This document shows, in pieces, positions 1-47,337 of a stretch of DNA of 64,000 nucleotides. The DNA is from Carettochelys insculpta (taxonomy: Eukaryota; Chordata; Testudines; Carettochelyidae), in the NCBI RefSeq assembly GCF_033958435.1, contig NC_134137.1, positions 249,038,501 to 249,102,500 on the forward strand, written 5' to 3'. The notes below the pieces were generated by a model. That model searched no databases, had not been told where the DNA came from, and saw nothing but the letters and a program-made list of their open reading frames with translations. The translations under genes were made by a program, and so were the position numbers. How positions within the stretch are numbered: the first letter of the stretch is position 1; every line of letters starts with the position of its first letter.

Positions 1-104
1 TCATGGGGGCTCTTTTGGACTTGGTGCGCACCACAGCCTCCCTGTCAGAGGGCAGGTTTGAGGCTATGGCCAGCATCTTAAACGACCTGTTGTGATTCCT
101 CACT

Positions 105-714
105 TTGATGGCCAGGTGCTGTATGAAACTCCTCGGACACATGGCGGTAAGCACATTCATGGTACAGCATGCCAGCCTTCATCTGTGTCCTCTCCAGTTG
201 TGGCTGCCTGTAGTGTATCACCTTGTGAGAGACAATATATACATTAGTATCTCTACTGCAGCAGGTTCTGTGGACTCTGCATTGGTGGTTGGACGCTCAG
301 TGTGTGCAGGGGTTCCTTTCAAATCTCCCCAGCCTTCCCTGTCTCTGGTAACCAGTGCATCAGACCTAGGCTGGGGGATGCATCTGGGAGCGTGCTGGAC
401 TCAGGCTTCTTTGGGTCATATCAGATCTCCACCTCCACATCAGTGTGAGGGAGCTCAGGGCTATCAGGTTGGTATGCAAGGTGTTTTGACATTGTGTGGC
501 AGATTATTGCGTGTTGGTGAGCATAGACAACACAACGGCAGTGTATTATGTCACCAGACAGGGAGTTGCATGCTCCTCTCCCCTATGTCATGAGGCCCTC
601 AGGCTTTGGAAGTTTTGCATTCAACACCAAATTGTCCTGCAAGCTCACTACCTATCAGGGGTTCACAATACCATAGCAAACCACCTCACCAGGGCCTTCA
701 TGAACCATGAGTAG
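105..714 (+). pseudogene. DIRS RNase H domain remnant
   Basis: Two frames together carry the DIRS RNase H region. The first frame (105-593) has LLGHMAVSTFMVQ, matching LLGHMAAATFVVQ of the copy at 50.4 kb, and later SASDLGWGMHLG, matching the A-S-H-I-G-W-G-A-H block. The second (496-714) has VSIDNTTAVYYV, matching INTDNTSTMFYI. The aspartate expected just before the A-S-x-x-G-W-G block is not present here (Ser in its place). The frames are shifted relative to each other, so this is a dead copy. Confidence 0.75.
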
Positions 715-1576
715 TCCATTCACCTGGATGTGTGGCAGTCAATTTTCCAAGTTTGGAGCTATCCCTAGGTGGACCTGTTTTCCACGTACCTCAATGTGAA
801 ATGCCAGATGTTTTGCTCCTACTGGAACCAGAGCCTGGGATCTTGAGTGGATGCATTCAGCATCTCATGGGCAGGCCCACTTCTGCATGCATACCCTCAG
901 GTTCCTCTCATCCACAAGGTCCTGCTCAAATTTCAGTCAGATCAGGCCTTGGTGAATCCTGGCGGTTCCAGTGTGGGCCAGGCAGCACTGTTACTCGGTC
1001 CTATTAGACCTGTTAGTGAGCGAACCAATAACGCTACCTTTTACACCTGGACCTCTTGATGCAGGAAGGGGCGCGGTTATAGCACCCCAACCTTTTGTTG
1101 CTTCAACTCACAGCATAGAAGCTTCATGGCTGAGTGCCATGGAACTTTCATGCTCATAGCCAGTCAGGGACATGCTCCTGAACAGCAGAAAACCCTCCAC
1201 TAGGACCACATATCTAAAGAAGTCGATAAGGTTTTCAGTTTGGATGGCACAGAGAAGTTTACCTCCACTCCAGGCCTCAATCCCGGTCATTTTAGATTAC
1301 TTGTGGCACCTATGTTAGGAAGGGCTGGCCCTTTCCTTCATTAAGGTGCACTTGGTGGCCATTTCCACTTTTCAACCTGGCCCAGGTTTTTCATCAGTGT
1401 TCTCTGGCCCAGTGGTGAAAAGGTTTCTTAAAGGCCTGGAGAGGGTTAAGTCACAAGTGCGGGACCCTTGCCCTCATGGGACCTTAAGCTTGTGCTTTTT
1501 AAACTTTTGGGGATCCCTTTGAATCCCTCGCTTCCTGCTCCCTGCTGTTTTTTAAACTTACAAAACAGCCTTTCTG

Positions 1577-1901
1577 GTGGCCATTACATTGGCTGGAAAG
1601 GTTTCCAAACTGAGAGCCCTGACTGTGGACCTAATGTATATGATGTTACACAAGGACAGTGGCAGTGGCAGAAGGGCCATCTGGTTTCCTCCCAAAGGAT
1701 CTCCCCCGGATAGTGGAGTGTATCAGGGAATGCTACAAGCTAGCAAGGGTTTCCCTCCTCCAATTTAGGGCTCATTCTACAAGGGCACAGGCTTCCTCAG
1801 CAGCATTCCTGGCCAATGTCCTGATTCAGGGGATTTGGAGGTTAGCCACCTGGTCCTCCATACACATTTGTGGCTCATTATGCGATTATGTAGCATGCTA
1901 G
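1577..1901 (+). pseudogene. DIRS tyrosine recombinase C-terminal remnant
   Basis: The frame 1659-1901 contains FRAHSTRAQASSAAF followed by WRLATWSS, matching the recombinase box II segment of the DIRS copy at 52260-52360. The His-x-x-Arg of the tyrosine-recombinase active site (HSTR) is kept here, whereas the copy at 52 kb reads HSTG. The nearby frame 1577-1768 has VAITLAGKVSKLRALTVDLM, which fits the box I region but has lost the expected Arg context. Upstream frames are broken. Confidence 0.65.
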
Positions 1902-1980
1902 GGAGGATGCAGCAGTAGGCAGGGCTGTTTGCAGTCATTCTGGGGCTCCAACCCTATTTCTAAAGTCAGGTTGTATTCAC

Positions 1981-2085
1981 CTGTATTGGAATGCACATGG
2001 GCAATCACTCAAAGTAGAAAAGACAGTTGTCTATTTCTGTAACTGGTGTTCTCCAAGATGTGTTGCTCTTACCCATTCCAAACCC
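1981..2085. repeat. DIRS internal complementary region (relic A)
   Basis: The right half is complementary to the outer end of the element at about 2270-2334. The left half (about 1981-2022) should be complementary to the left terminus, which lies outside the window. Such a region is the circle-junction template of DIRS replication and is not found in LTR or LINE elements. Confidence 0.65.
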
Positions 2086-2334
2086 ACCTGCCTTCCCTGC
2101 TGTCGGAGTAGCCAGTAAGGAGGAACTGAGTGGGGAGAGTGTTGGGTGGTGTATATATGGGCGACCATAACAGCGCTACTCCAGGGGGCGCTGCACCGAC
2201 CCAGTGGCTACTGGCTAGGGGAAAAAGACTTGTGGCAACTGAGCATGTGCATGTGCACACATCTGAATTGGAATAGACACGAGCAATGCATGTTGAAGAA
2301 CACGAGTTACGGAAATAGGTAACTGTCTTTTCTA

Positions 2335-4523
2335 ATTGCTGGTGAGAAATTTAAATATTTCTGGCCAGCAAGTGGCACATTCCCAGAAGAAAGAGTACAA
2401 AAGCCAGATATCCACCTAACTTTGTTCTGTAATTTGTCTGTTCCTGTATTATATTAGATACTCTGAAAGAATTTCAAGTCTCTGCCTTTCTGAGACTGCT
2501 AGCACATATAATAAGATGACTCTCTTTGGTACAGGGATGTCTTTTAAGAACCTAGAATTAGCTCATATCTATGAGAATATTTATTTCACAGCAAGCAGGA
2601 TATGAATCTACCTCCAGGGTGGGCAGTAATATTTGATGGGGGAGGGGGGCATGCTGAGATTTTGCTAAGTGGCCACACTTTTCTATGGAGGGAGTGTGGG
2701 GTTGGGGCAGAGGTTGGGTGCAGAAGGGAGTTAGGTAGCGGATTGGGGTGCAGGAAAGAATTGGGGGGGGGTCTGAGAAGGAGTTTGGGTGAAGAAGAGG
2801 ATTGTCATGAGCCAATGGGACCTGAGAGACTTTGCTGGGGACAAGGGTAGCCCTTGAAACCTCTCCCACCCTTTCCTCCACAGTGCAGGGAGCATCTAGT
2901 CCTGAACTACCCCCCATGCTAGCATTCCACAGACCAGCTATCTTGTGGACCCTGCTTATGCGCATTAACAATTTGTTTGTGCTTTGATCTAGTCCCCTTT
3001 GAAACTGAAGTAGGTCAGATTGTGTTAAGAAATTGTTACTGTATGTCAGCAGGATACACCTGACTGTTGCTCCATGGCAAGGTAGTCACAGACTAGCTTA
3101 GCAACAAACAAACTGTTAGTATATAGACAATCCCTATGAAACTAATGAATGGTCAGTGACCCAGCTGGATGAAGTTCTGTTTTAGGGATGTTAAAATGGT
3201 TATTCATTTAACCATTTTAATTCCAAACTCACTGCCTGAGTTGCTGCCAGGCCTGCACGTGGGGTCCCGCTTCCAGCCCTGCTGCAGCTATGGGGTCCTG
3301 CTGCCTGGCCCGCTGACCTCTTCATGGTCGGGGCTGTCCTATCCTGGCATACCTGGCCACTTCCATTAGGAACTGCAGCAACAAAAGTGGCTCCCACCTA
3401 AAAAGCTTATTAGCTCCCAGATTTCTTCTTCAGTAGATACGGGCATGTATTCCAAATACAGATAGTTCCCGACTTACAAACGGGTTGTGTTCTGAGCATC
3501 TGGTCATAACTCAATTTGGTCATAAGTCAGAAATACTCTTATACTGTAATCCCTTGAGGTATGCAAGGATAGGTACCCACAGTCCATTGCTGACAAAGTG
3601 GAAGTTGCCTATCCTAACGGGGATGCACATCATCAACTTTGTGTGCCAGTGTGGACATGCATCCTCAACTTCAGAAAATTAGATGCTAGAAAATTGACCT
3701 TAGCAGATTTGACCTAATTTCCTAGTGTAGATGTATCCTGAGTCTCTGCCAGACTTGAAGTGATTTTAGCTTTTGTGTTACTGTCCTTAATGTACTCCTC
3801 TACCCTCAACTTTTCTTTTCACTGTCATACTCAATGTAAATTTCACAGTGCTCCTTATTCATTCCTCCTTATCTATAGTTTCTGTAATACAGAAAGGTGC
3901 AATTTGTTTTAACACATTGAAAACCAGATTAGAGAACTAACTCCTTGTGGAAGATGCTGAAGTAAAATCTTATGTTTCTGCATTGAGGTTAAAGTATGTA
4001 ACTGAGGCAAAAACTATATCACTTGTGTATGCAAACACCAGTTGCTTGAGAAATATTCTTGAGAAAAAATTGACTACCTTGAACTGGAGCCACAATAACA
4101 TTACAATAGTGTTTTAATTGTAATAGAGCCCTGGCTACTAGTTAAAAAGTGCTGGCTTAATGTGTATTGGTGGTTTTGTTTTTATCTTTGCTTCGTATAA
4201 CTTTCCAATCCAGCCACACTATTTTTAGCAGAAGAGCATGCAGTGTGATCTTTGACGTTATTGAAGATGCCTTGCGACATAGTTCCATAAACTGCATGGC
4301 ATTTGAAATCTCATTTTCAGCTTTCATACTTAACTTTAAATTAAGTGTATATTTTAATATAGCCATTTCTGTTAAATTATACTAAAAACTGGACTCTATT
4401 ACTAGTTTTACTAATCTGGCTTCTGTTTTTCACACTGTTGTATTGCTGATAGTCTGGAGATTTGTCTTGTTGGTGGCCCATAGCTTTGAAGTAGCCATCC
4501 CTAAATTTTTTTTATATTTCTAG
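2335..4523. other. PACSIN2 intron, mostly unrecognised
   Basis: No coding exon is visible. About 2640-2800 is a G-rich, purine-biased stretch. About 3187-3260 contains GGTTATTCATTTAACC-like sequence related to the GGTTAACC repeats at 53.9 and 57.7 kb. About 3463-3610 resembles a decayed DNA transposon (TTCCCGACTTACAAAC start). The remainder looks like ordinary AT-rich intron. The exon with the PACSIN2 start codon was looked for here and not found. Confidence 0.5.
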
Positions 4524-38532
<34,009 letters not shown>

Positions 38533-40580
38533 CAAAGGATTAAGTGATTCTGAAAATAATATAACTTCATAAGCCAGTACAGAACATATTACTCACAATA
38601 AGGGGAACTGAATGATGTACAGAATGTATATATTTCTTAATGCAAAGGATTAATGAATTGATATTGACTTTATGATGTGTTTAAAGACAAGAGCTAGAAC
38701 TGGCAATTTGAAAACAAAATTGCAGTTTGAATACAATGGAAAACACAAACATGAGATTGAAAAATATAGTAAAACAAAGAAATTGCTCCTTAGTGTCTTT
38801 CCTGTCTAATCTATTACCATGATTTTTGCATTTTCACTTTTGCTGCCCTATCATTCTGGGTATGTGGCTCATCTTGATTTTCATTGTCAGTTATTTTAAG
38901 TGACCTTCAGTAATTTTCAACTTGGATTTTTACGACTATGGTTGATTTTCTGTTTGTTAGCAGAGTCTGAAAGATGCAGTATTTTTTTATTTAAAACCTG
39001 TATAGGTGAGCACCTTTTTTATGCTTAGAGTTATCAATTAATACTTAAATTATGACTGAATGATTCACCAGTCAAGTGAATGAGAACCTTCTATGTTGTA
39101 ATATTAAATCTTTCCATGCTGCCATCATGGATTAAAGTTGTAAAACAAGTATTGTATTTAATAATGTCTGTTACGGAAGATTTTGTTTTGTAGCAGATAT
39201 ATCTGCATGTATTATGGTTGGATTTCTATTGAGAATGATATTTATGCATTTTGACATTTAAATGTGAGTTTCTCAAATTGACCTTAAATCGCACTCTGAA
39301 AGCAAGAACAACATAGAATATTTAATACTATTTCAGTCATACTATTGGGGAGAAATTTACCCTTCTATAAATTATTAATGATTTTTATCAGTGATTTAGA
39401 AGGTTAAACATGTATGAAGACTATTTTTCAAGCAAAGGAGACTGTAAAATACACTAAAGTGATTTTATTAAGTGTTTATGTTGTGTATATGTATATATAT
39501 TTGATATTCAAAAATTTAAAGAGCATGTCTACTGTTAATTTTGCAAGCCTTCTGACTGTTGATTAGATTTAGATTCTGCTTGAAAACTTAAATTATATGC
39601 ATATTTAAATCTGCATTGGTATTTCCTATAGTGCAGTATCATAGAGCCAAGTATTCTGTGATTCAGAGTCTCAGAAATATAGTGACAACAGTATATCAAA
39701 CTGTATTTGTTGGTAAATGGTGGGTCTAAATATAAACTAGCTTTAGTAGTCCCTATGTGGATTATTGTAGCAGAACACTGTAAAGTCGTCTACATCTTGT
39801 TTGCAGCTACCACTCAGTCATAAGTAATAGTGTCAAATAGTATACATTTGTGACATTGGAAGGCTGGGTTATACATGTTATAGCAAATTTTTATCTTTAA
39901 AAAAATCTAAATCTTATCAGGTGAGTCAAAATGCTATGTTAGAAAGCTACACTGTAATCAAATTAAGAAATATATTTTCATGTAATTAAAACACTGTAGG
40001 TGTTCCTTAGATAATACTGTTTGCTTTTTGAGACCATAGAAATCTATTTAGTCAATAGTTCCAAAGAACTGAAATGTATAGATTTAGGAAGTGGATTTAT
40101 GTATGTGTATGTCATAAGAATTTACCAGCATAACTGCTCATCCACGAGATAAAGACTTAAGGAAAACTGTCAAGAGTCTTGGTCTCTGTATTCTAAAATA
40201 TTTTAGAAAAATAAATCTGTTAGTCTCTTTAGTATGCACAATGAACTTTTTACTAGTGGAAAATGAAAATTTAGTTGTGAAGCAAGTATGCTGTGCATTT
40301 CTCTGCAAATTGAGATGAATAACCAAAATTGTTTTCAGTTTACCAAATCTGTGAACTCATGCATGATATAAACAGAAGCCCTGTCCATTGATAAAAAAGC
40401 ATAGCACCAAATGTAAATGGCACTTGGCAAAAGCCTGTCATGAAACAGTTGGAGAAAGAGGGGAGAGGGTTAATTATTGCTTCATTGTAACTGCAGTGAT
40501 CTACAGGACAAGTGATATCAAATGCTGTTTTCCATCACTCTGTATGCTTGTTAAATAAAGTTAGTTGAACACCTCAAGCT
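38533..40580 (+). other. PACSIN2: PACSIN2 3' UTR
   Basis: AT-rich sequence directly after the stop codon, free of recognisable repeats, with several ATTTA pentamers. The end is placed about 20 bases past the AATAAA at 40554-40559. A longer form could end after the AATAAA at 41194-41199. Confidence 0.7.
40554..40559 (+). terminator. PACSIN2: Polyadenylation signal AATAAA, PACSIN2
   Basis: Canonical hexamer 2.0 kb after the stop codon, followed by a TGTCTCTCACTTTGAAGTTTT U/GU-rich stretch at about 40609-40629. This makes it the best candidate for the main site. Confidence 0.6.
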
Positions 40581-42831
40581 TCCGACAGTACATTGCACAA
40601 GACCATTCTGTCTCTCACTTTGAAGTTTTCATTCTACCAGATTGAAGATAGTGTCAGAAAAACAAATTTGCTAGAAGAAAAATGATCAGACTTCCTTGGT
40701 GTAAAATCCATCCATGGCAACAACTACTTGTCAGAAAATTATACTGGTATTTGTAATAAGCATGTCCTATTTTCAGTTACTTTGGACTCTTCTCCATTGT
40801 TATGCTGCTGAGTGGGAAATACAGACTTAGATTAACTCAAATGGAAATGAATTAATTTTCATTACTGCTTTTAGTAGACTTTTGTTAACCTGGTACAAAA
40901 ACTGTAATGTTTAAGAGCATAGCAAGATATTAAGAATAAGATGTATTGGTAGAGCAATATTGGGAGACATGGTATGACACTTTTCAGGAGGGTTTACTTA
41001 GCATGATTTACTTCTAGAGCACAAAATTCCACTATTTTCATTGCAGTTTTTGAAACTGAATTCCCAATTCTTTTGTAGATTATTTTTCTTCATGCCAGCT
41101 TCTTGCAAAACATTGAAATGTATCAGAAAACTTTGTCCTGAGGCTCTGCGCTGTATCTTCAGTGTTTTTCACATAAAGTGAATCTGAACACTAAATAAAT
41201 ATGGGTTTCTTTATGTTTAAAATCACATTTAAAATTTGAAACTAGATGAGATTCTTTGCATTAGGGGATTTGTGAAATTTTAACAAGTTACAGTGATTAT
41301 TTGACATGGACTGTAGCAGAAACAGTCCTTCAAAATGCCATCCCGGGGTTTCCCTGTGGTTTCAAGTTTATTGCATGCTTTGTTCAGATGAAAACCCAGT
41401 CTTATGGGGCATTAGGCCCGGGGCCTTAGGCCCGAGTCCTCTCTTAACTGGAGCTCCTGCTATGAGTCAATTTGAACTCAGGTTATTCATCCAAACTGTC
41501 CTGTCTTTATCTGCTGGTCTTTAGAAAACCCAGTTTTGAAGATTTTGAAGACACCCTGAATAGGTAATCCAGCCAGACAATGGATCCCCAGGTGAAATTT
41601 CCAAAGATCGATAACCAAAGGAAATACACTAGTATATACTCCCTTCTCTAAAAGAATTTACTTAGTCTCTCACTGCACCAACATTTGTGTATTTAGTAAC
41701 CTCAAAATATTAATTTAATTCAATAAGCTTTGTCCAGGACATTGCAGGAAAGTGCCATGTCATAACCACACCGATCTCTCATCCTGGCATGGCATACACA
41801 TGCACCTTTTTGAAGTTGTATACTGAATAGGTGAAAGAGGCAAAGTAGTTGAAAATTTGAAAATTGGCTGGCAAGAGACTGAGAAACCCAGTGATGATTC
41901 AGTGAGCTGATTTTTGTGGGAAAAAAGCCCTCAGCCACTTTCCTTCACTTCACACTGAGATTCAGAAGAGACTCTGTAAGCTAATTTGTACCTGCTACCT
42001 TACTTTGTTGCCTTCAGTTACTTTAGGTGTAGCTAACCAGTTCTGTAACTTAAACTAAGGCCATAGCTACAGTACACACCACCACTGGCCACACACAATG
42101 TATATGCAGCTACACAATGCAGTGAAAAGCATCCTGTGTCCAGTGTGGTGGTTAGCAACATGTCAATTAAAGCTTCTGGCAGAGGGGAGGCAGTAGTGAA
42201 AGGCTTCACCAGTTTTCCACTCTATGAGCCTTCTGCTGTGGGTAGGAAAGGTTGAGCCTACTACCTACATGCCAGTCTCCCAGGGGCAGGGAAAGGCTCT
42301 AGCAGCAGGACACTACAATTATGTACCAAATTCCTGGTGCTGTTATGGTAGGTCCCATGCTTGCCATTTGTGTGGTGCGTCAGGACACCACTTCTTGCCC
42401 ATGTTATTGGGTATTGAGTGCTATGCTAATGCCCTGCTGGGAAAGTACAGAAGGGACTCAGACCTTTCTCTACTCCAGCTCTCAGCCCCTGCAGCTTCAC
42501 AGGCTTTCTGTCCTATATTTCTCAATTTGGAAGGGTTTCTCTTAGTCCTGTGTGTCTGAGTCTCCTCTTTGCTCGATTTGAGCAGGGTTTCCTTCCCCCG
42601 GCACTCTGATCCTCTGGCTAACAAAAGTACTGCAAACCAGTCAGCTCTCCTTCCCAACTGACCAAAGCAGGGTTTTTTTGTTAGGTCTGTGGTAGTGTCT
42701 TAATTCCTCCAAGTGCTATAATACTGGCTTCTGAGTCCACATGGAATAAGGTTCTGATCATCCTGGGACTTGGATACCGCCCATCGATCACTCTTCTAAT
42801 GCCTTCTGCCATGCTGTAGCACAGTTCCTTT
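40581..42831. other. Intergenic, mostly nothing recognised
   Basis: AT-rich. A second AATAAA lies at 41194-41199. About 42058-42130 (GGCCATAGCTACAGTACACA) resembles a MITE end but no partner was found. Confidence 0.4.
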
Positions 42832-43700
42832 TCACTCAACTCCCCAGGGCTGTGCTAGCTGGCACAAGAAGCAGTGTTGTTGCAAAAGGAAGAGCTGCAT
42901 GGATAGAAGATATCTAGTTCCTTTTTTACATTCTTCTAGTCTCTGCACATCCACTGGAGAGGAGCCTGATTTGTTAGGAGGGTGAACTGCCCTACCACTA
43001 GGTAGTACTGGAGAACGTGGCCCCTTTAATTGCCAGCAAGTCCTTTTTTGACAATGTCTGAGGTACAGGCTTGGGTGCTGCTCCTCCCACACCATCAGTG
43101 AAAGGAGAGTCACTAGTCTTTTATCTGAGGCATCCATCCAGAAAATGAATTCCTTCTTGAAGCTTGGGGCTGAGAGCATTGGACGATTGCAAAGGGATAT
43201 CTGTAAATTCATCTTCTGCTGCATTGGTCCACTTAACTATATCTGAGTCCTGAACTTTTATCAACAGCCATACCCTCACAGCAAAGTGAGGGATGAGTCT
43301 ATGATGGTGCCCTGGTTGGGGCCAAATCTGTATTGCCTTAACTGTGTTCCAATGGGGTTTTACTAAGCCCCTTCCCACTACACACCTGATGTATTTGGCC
43401 ACAGCAAGCCTCACCATGCATTTGGGAGGATTGGTGGCAAGGCTGGCCTATAGGCACTTTAACACTGCTTCTAGTTTTTCTTGAGTCTCCCACTCAGGAC
43501 TATGTATGGCTACCTTGTCTAAAAAAAGGGATGGTATAGTTGGTGTGGTAGTAATTTGTGCATCAGACTGTTGCAGGGGCCCCATGGAGTCCAAAAAAGG
43601 AGGATAGTGTATAAATTAAAATGAGGGTGGTAAAGTACCAGGCCTTGGATAGTTGATCAATGAGCTCACTAATGTGTGCTCTCAGGTAGGCACTGAACTG
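42832..43700 (-). mobile_element. Ty3/gypsy LTR-retrotransposon pol fragment
   Basis: On the - strand, in order: a reverse-transcriptase segment (43440-43700) with a VAIHSPEWETQ block that normally follows the Y-x-D-D box; the connection (43121-43417) with GLVKPHWNTVKAIQIWPQP; and the RNase H start with PSFKKEFIFWMDASDKRL, which keeps the first catalytic Asp in M-D-A-S. Stops and frameshifts break it. No LTRs were identified next to it. Confidence 0.75.
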
Positions 43701-44220
43701 GGATATTCAACTTCTAGAAAGCAATACAAAATCATGTGGTGGCCTGAGATTTGGGAAGTTGCCAGACCTGAGAGTCCTAGTTAAGGGAGGTACAACCTGT
43801 AGGGTTAACATAATAGCATACATTATTCAAGATCTTAGGACTAGAGAATAAATTCTGGTTCTGGAATGTAAATACACATTTATGACTCAGATCAGGTCCG
43901 TTGTACTGACCTCTGGCAGTTCACCTGCTAGTATTATACTTACTTTTACTAGGAGCCAAGATTCCTCAGGGTTTGATTTGTCCTTGGTGAAATCCACAGA
44001 ACTCAGAAATACCTTGGATTCTGAGGAAACAGGCTGGTTCTCCCTTTCCCGGGGGGGCTGTGACTTGGCACTGGTGTGTTGCTTGATGTGTTTTTGCTGT
44101 TATTTAAATCTGCCTTCTGTTTTCTCAGCGTCAAGTAGACAAATGTAAGTGCTCTGTTGCCTAGCAACAAGCACTAATTGACAGTAGAAAGTCGAGCCTG
44201 CTACTCACCATGAATTAAAG
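43701..44220. other. Intergenic, nothing recognised
   Basis: May contain further decayed parts of the gypsy element on its left side, but no motif is clear enough to claim. Confidence 0.3.
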
Positions 44221-44430
44221 CAGCAGTTCTCAAACTTCATTTCACCAATTTGAAAGACGACATGGTAGGGAAGCAGAGCTTCCTCAGTCCTGCTGCCCTG
44301 GACTGAAGCCCCTGGGCTTCAGCTTCAGCCTCTGGCCTCAGCATGTCTAACACTGGCCTTAGAAACCACCTGAAAATGGGGTCAGGACCCACTTTGGGGT
44401 CCCCATCTCCAGTTTCAGTACAGCCTAATT
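44221..44430. mobile_element. hAT-Charlie-like fragment
   Basis: Starts CAGCAGTTCTCAAACTTCAT, close to the hAT-Charlie end, with a GC-rich inside (GGACTGAAGCCCCTGGGCTT). The right terminus is not visible. Confidence 0.45.
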
Positions 44431-46876
44431 AGTGGCAACAGAGAATACTGTAGCAAGTGAAGCCTTCTAGGTATTTAATAAAGATGCACTGGTAGCAAAA
44501 AGTGGCATATACTGCTTTCTCTGTGCTTTCACATAATGTACAGGGTGGGTTTACATATTCCCATTTTGTGCAGACTTGCATACTATCACAATGGGGTATT
44601 TTTTGCCCTTGGAGAACAGCTCCTAGATGAGAGATCTGCAATAGATATTGATTGCTGAGCTGCCCACAACTTTGCCAGAGACCAAAAATAGAATGGATAC
44701 AGAGGCATCCCAACATGAAACAAAGAAGTAACTTTTTATGCCAAGGGTTTGGGAGATAAGACGTTTCCAGTAGCATGCTTCTTGGGTGAAGAGGATTTCC
44801 TTTTCTAAAAGAGACAATTTAATAGCATCTAAAGTACTAAATTCACTCAAATTAGGAAAGAGGTTAAATGTGTGCTGAGGAAGACTTTTTTTTTTCTTAT
44901 TTAGCATCCGCTAATGACAAAAGTGCAAGAACATCACAACAGGTAAGGTCAGTTTAAAAAAAAAAAAAAAAAAAAGCAGCAAAGAGTTCCCAAAGATTGG
45001 TGCTGTTCTTAAACAGGATTTTTTATTCTCTGATCACAGTAAATTAAAACATTGCTGTATATAAAATCTGATAGTAATGTTTTCTATTTGGAATGAATAC
45101 TGCCAACTTAATTTAATTTTCTTGAAAAATTAGTTTGTTCATACTTGAAACATTTTAGTTCAACCGACAAAATTCTTACAAATCCACTTTTCACTATGTT
45201 GGCTCAATACCTCTTGCATTTCACTGTGGACTATGAAATTACATTAATCCTTTTCAGGTACAATACTGCACTGCAAATCAAAACTCAGAAGGAAATATTT
45301 AATCTGTCTCTACCACACAAGCCCCTCAAAACAGCCTTTACCATAAAATGTTGTGAAAATTATCATTTTTTGATGAAATTCTACATTATGTACTATAGTG
45401 TTGTAAGGTTATACTAACCAATGACTTTTGGAGTGAAATCTGTTGAAATTCTGCTTTTTTTATTCAAAAACATTAACAGATTAAAAACTTTCTGTACAAT
45501 ACTACTGATAAAATTACTACCTTAGACCTTGACTGCTTCAGGGCTGCTGACATATTGGGTGCTCCAGTTACTCCACTGATCACAATCACTAGCATTTGTA
45601 TATTTTTATGTAATCTCAAATGTAAAGAGAAACTGTTGTTTAACTTTTCTTACTTGTGAGGTTATAATACGTTGGCAAATCACACAATCTCCATCCTCAG
45701 TGAGGCTGTGGATTCACTGTAGGGAAAACTAACCTGTTGGATCTTTCACCTGCAATTAATCAAATAAGTCATGAAATTACATTATTGACAATCAAAGACC
45801 GGTGTATATTAGCACACTGTGCAAATTGCTGTGTATTTTGGTTTTACATTAAATGTGACATTTTCATATGTAAAATTTGCAAAGTAGACAATACTTATAC
45901 TAAACAGTAATTATTGGACTATGCCATCACTCTTCACTTATGCTATTATGCGTGAGTCTTTGGATTCATTGCTGGGTCAAGTGTTCTTTATTCTTAGAAC
46001 AGCTATGACCCAGGTGATAGAATAAGCTTCTGTACATTGTACTGCCAATCTCCTCCAACCTTGAACTGGAAAGGTTGCTGGTAGGGGTGAAAGGGGAATT
46101 CAGCCACCTTACAAGTGTTTAGCACCTCATGGGATACAGCTCTCAGTTCCTGGCCGTGCTCGCTGGGATTGTCAACAAAAGTAAAAATGTTGGTGTGTTG
46201 CTGGAACAATGGAAATTTGGAATACTTTAATTTCACAAGGTTACTGATAATTATAAAGCACCACAAGAATGCATGTTTCATTGACAAACTAAAAATTTCA
46301 CAAATCCTCTCCCTGAGAAGTTTAATCTAATTTGGGTCATGATCCTATGAGCTGTTGGGTTTGACTATGCAGAGTAGCATTGGTTTCTGCTTGAGTGGAA
46401 CAATTTTTAGATGCAGAGGCTTAAGTTGCCGCACAGAATTTAGCCCTCCCCTGTTTTCAATGAATTGTATTAAAATTCAGTAGCCTTAAATACTGCTTAA
46501 CTCAATGGATAATGCAACACGTGTAGTAGTTTTCAGAAATGGTCCAATATTGAATCTGCTAATACTACCTGGAACAAGATCAAATTGACCTAATTAATTT
46601 CTTCAGGCAAAATTTCTATAGTCCTGTGAGAGATGTCTGTGACAACCTCAGGAGGTAAGAGTTCAAGCTATACTGTCTGTACAAGTTCAGAAAGGCTGGA
46701 ATAACAAAGTTGTGGGCATGGACACATCTTTATAGCTGGTTTGATCAGTGAAAGCTGGTGTGTAGGCTTCAAGAAAGATACTGCTGCCTTGTTAAATGGA
46801 TTTTTTTTTTTTAATTTTTACATGATACCAAACATAAGGTTGCTCTATGCCCTTGGCTAAGGTATGTTAATATGTA
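44431..46876. other. Intergenic, nothing recognised
   Basis: AT-rich unique-looking sequence with a poly-A run at about 44955-44975. No gene or repeat end seen. Confidence 0.4.
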
Positions 46877-47055
46877 TTCTTCTTCGAGTGGTCCCCGTGG
46901 GTGTCCACAGTAGGTGTCAGGCTCGCCCGGTGCCGCAGATCGGAATTCTTCTAGCAGTTTCGACCAGATCGTGCATACGCTGATGCATGCCGCTCCCTTG
47001 CGCGCCCTCAGTCATGTGCGCGATCCAGTCCCCGCCAGTTCCTTCTCAACCGCCA
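46877..47055 (+). repeat. Left inverted terminal repeat of DIRS C
   Basis: Begins TTCTTCTTCGAGTGGTCCCC and includes CCACAGTAGGTGTCAGGCTC and GGAATTCTTCTAGCAGTTT; the reverse complement is found at 52662-52840. Many of the differences between the two are C/T or G/A changes at CpG sites. Confidence 0.9.
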
Positions 47056-47337
47056 ATGGCTGCAGACGGAATCCGCTTAGGCTCTAAAGCCTGAGACAGA
47101 TAAGATAGTTGTTTTCCTTGTTAGCTCGTTGTTTTTTTCCTATAAGAAAAAAAGTAAAAAAAAAAAAAAAAAAAAAAGCATACAAAATAGTAGAGAGAAG
47201 AGGAACAGAGGGAAGAGGAGTGGACAAAGAAGGCTGTTTAAGCCGTCTGCTACCTTGAAGGCCGTGAATGTTGTTTTGGGTTGTAGAATGCACTGATTAG
47301 CAGCTAAGTACCCGATTAACAGTAAAGACTCACCGCG

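Larger units (their letters stand above)
1..2334 (+). mobile_element. DIRS-type retrotransposon relic A, 3' part
   Basis: The left end is cut by the window edge. In order, the sequence holds decayed RNase H, a spacer, tyrosine-recombinase remnants, an internal complementary region (about 1981-2085) and a right terminal repeat (about 2170-2334). The diagnostic DIRS feature is visible: the stretch around 2023-2085 is the reverse complement of the last ~65 bases of the element (about 2270-2334), including the run ending in AACTGTCTTTTCTA at 2321-2334. The frames align by eye with the better preserved DIRS copy at 46877-52866, but the terminal repeats differ in sequence, which implies another subfamily. 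It lies in the PACSIN2 intron upstream of the first exon seen here. DIRS elements integrate with a tyrosine recombinase and normally leave no target-site duplication. Confidence 0.8.

Noticed and set aside
2558..2971. 137-codon - strand frame
   Set aside because: Antisense of a G-rich low-complexity stretch; no domain.
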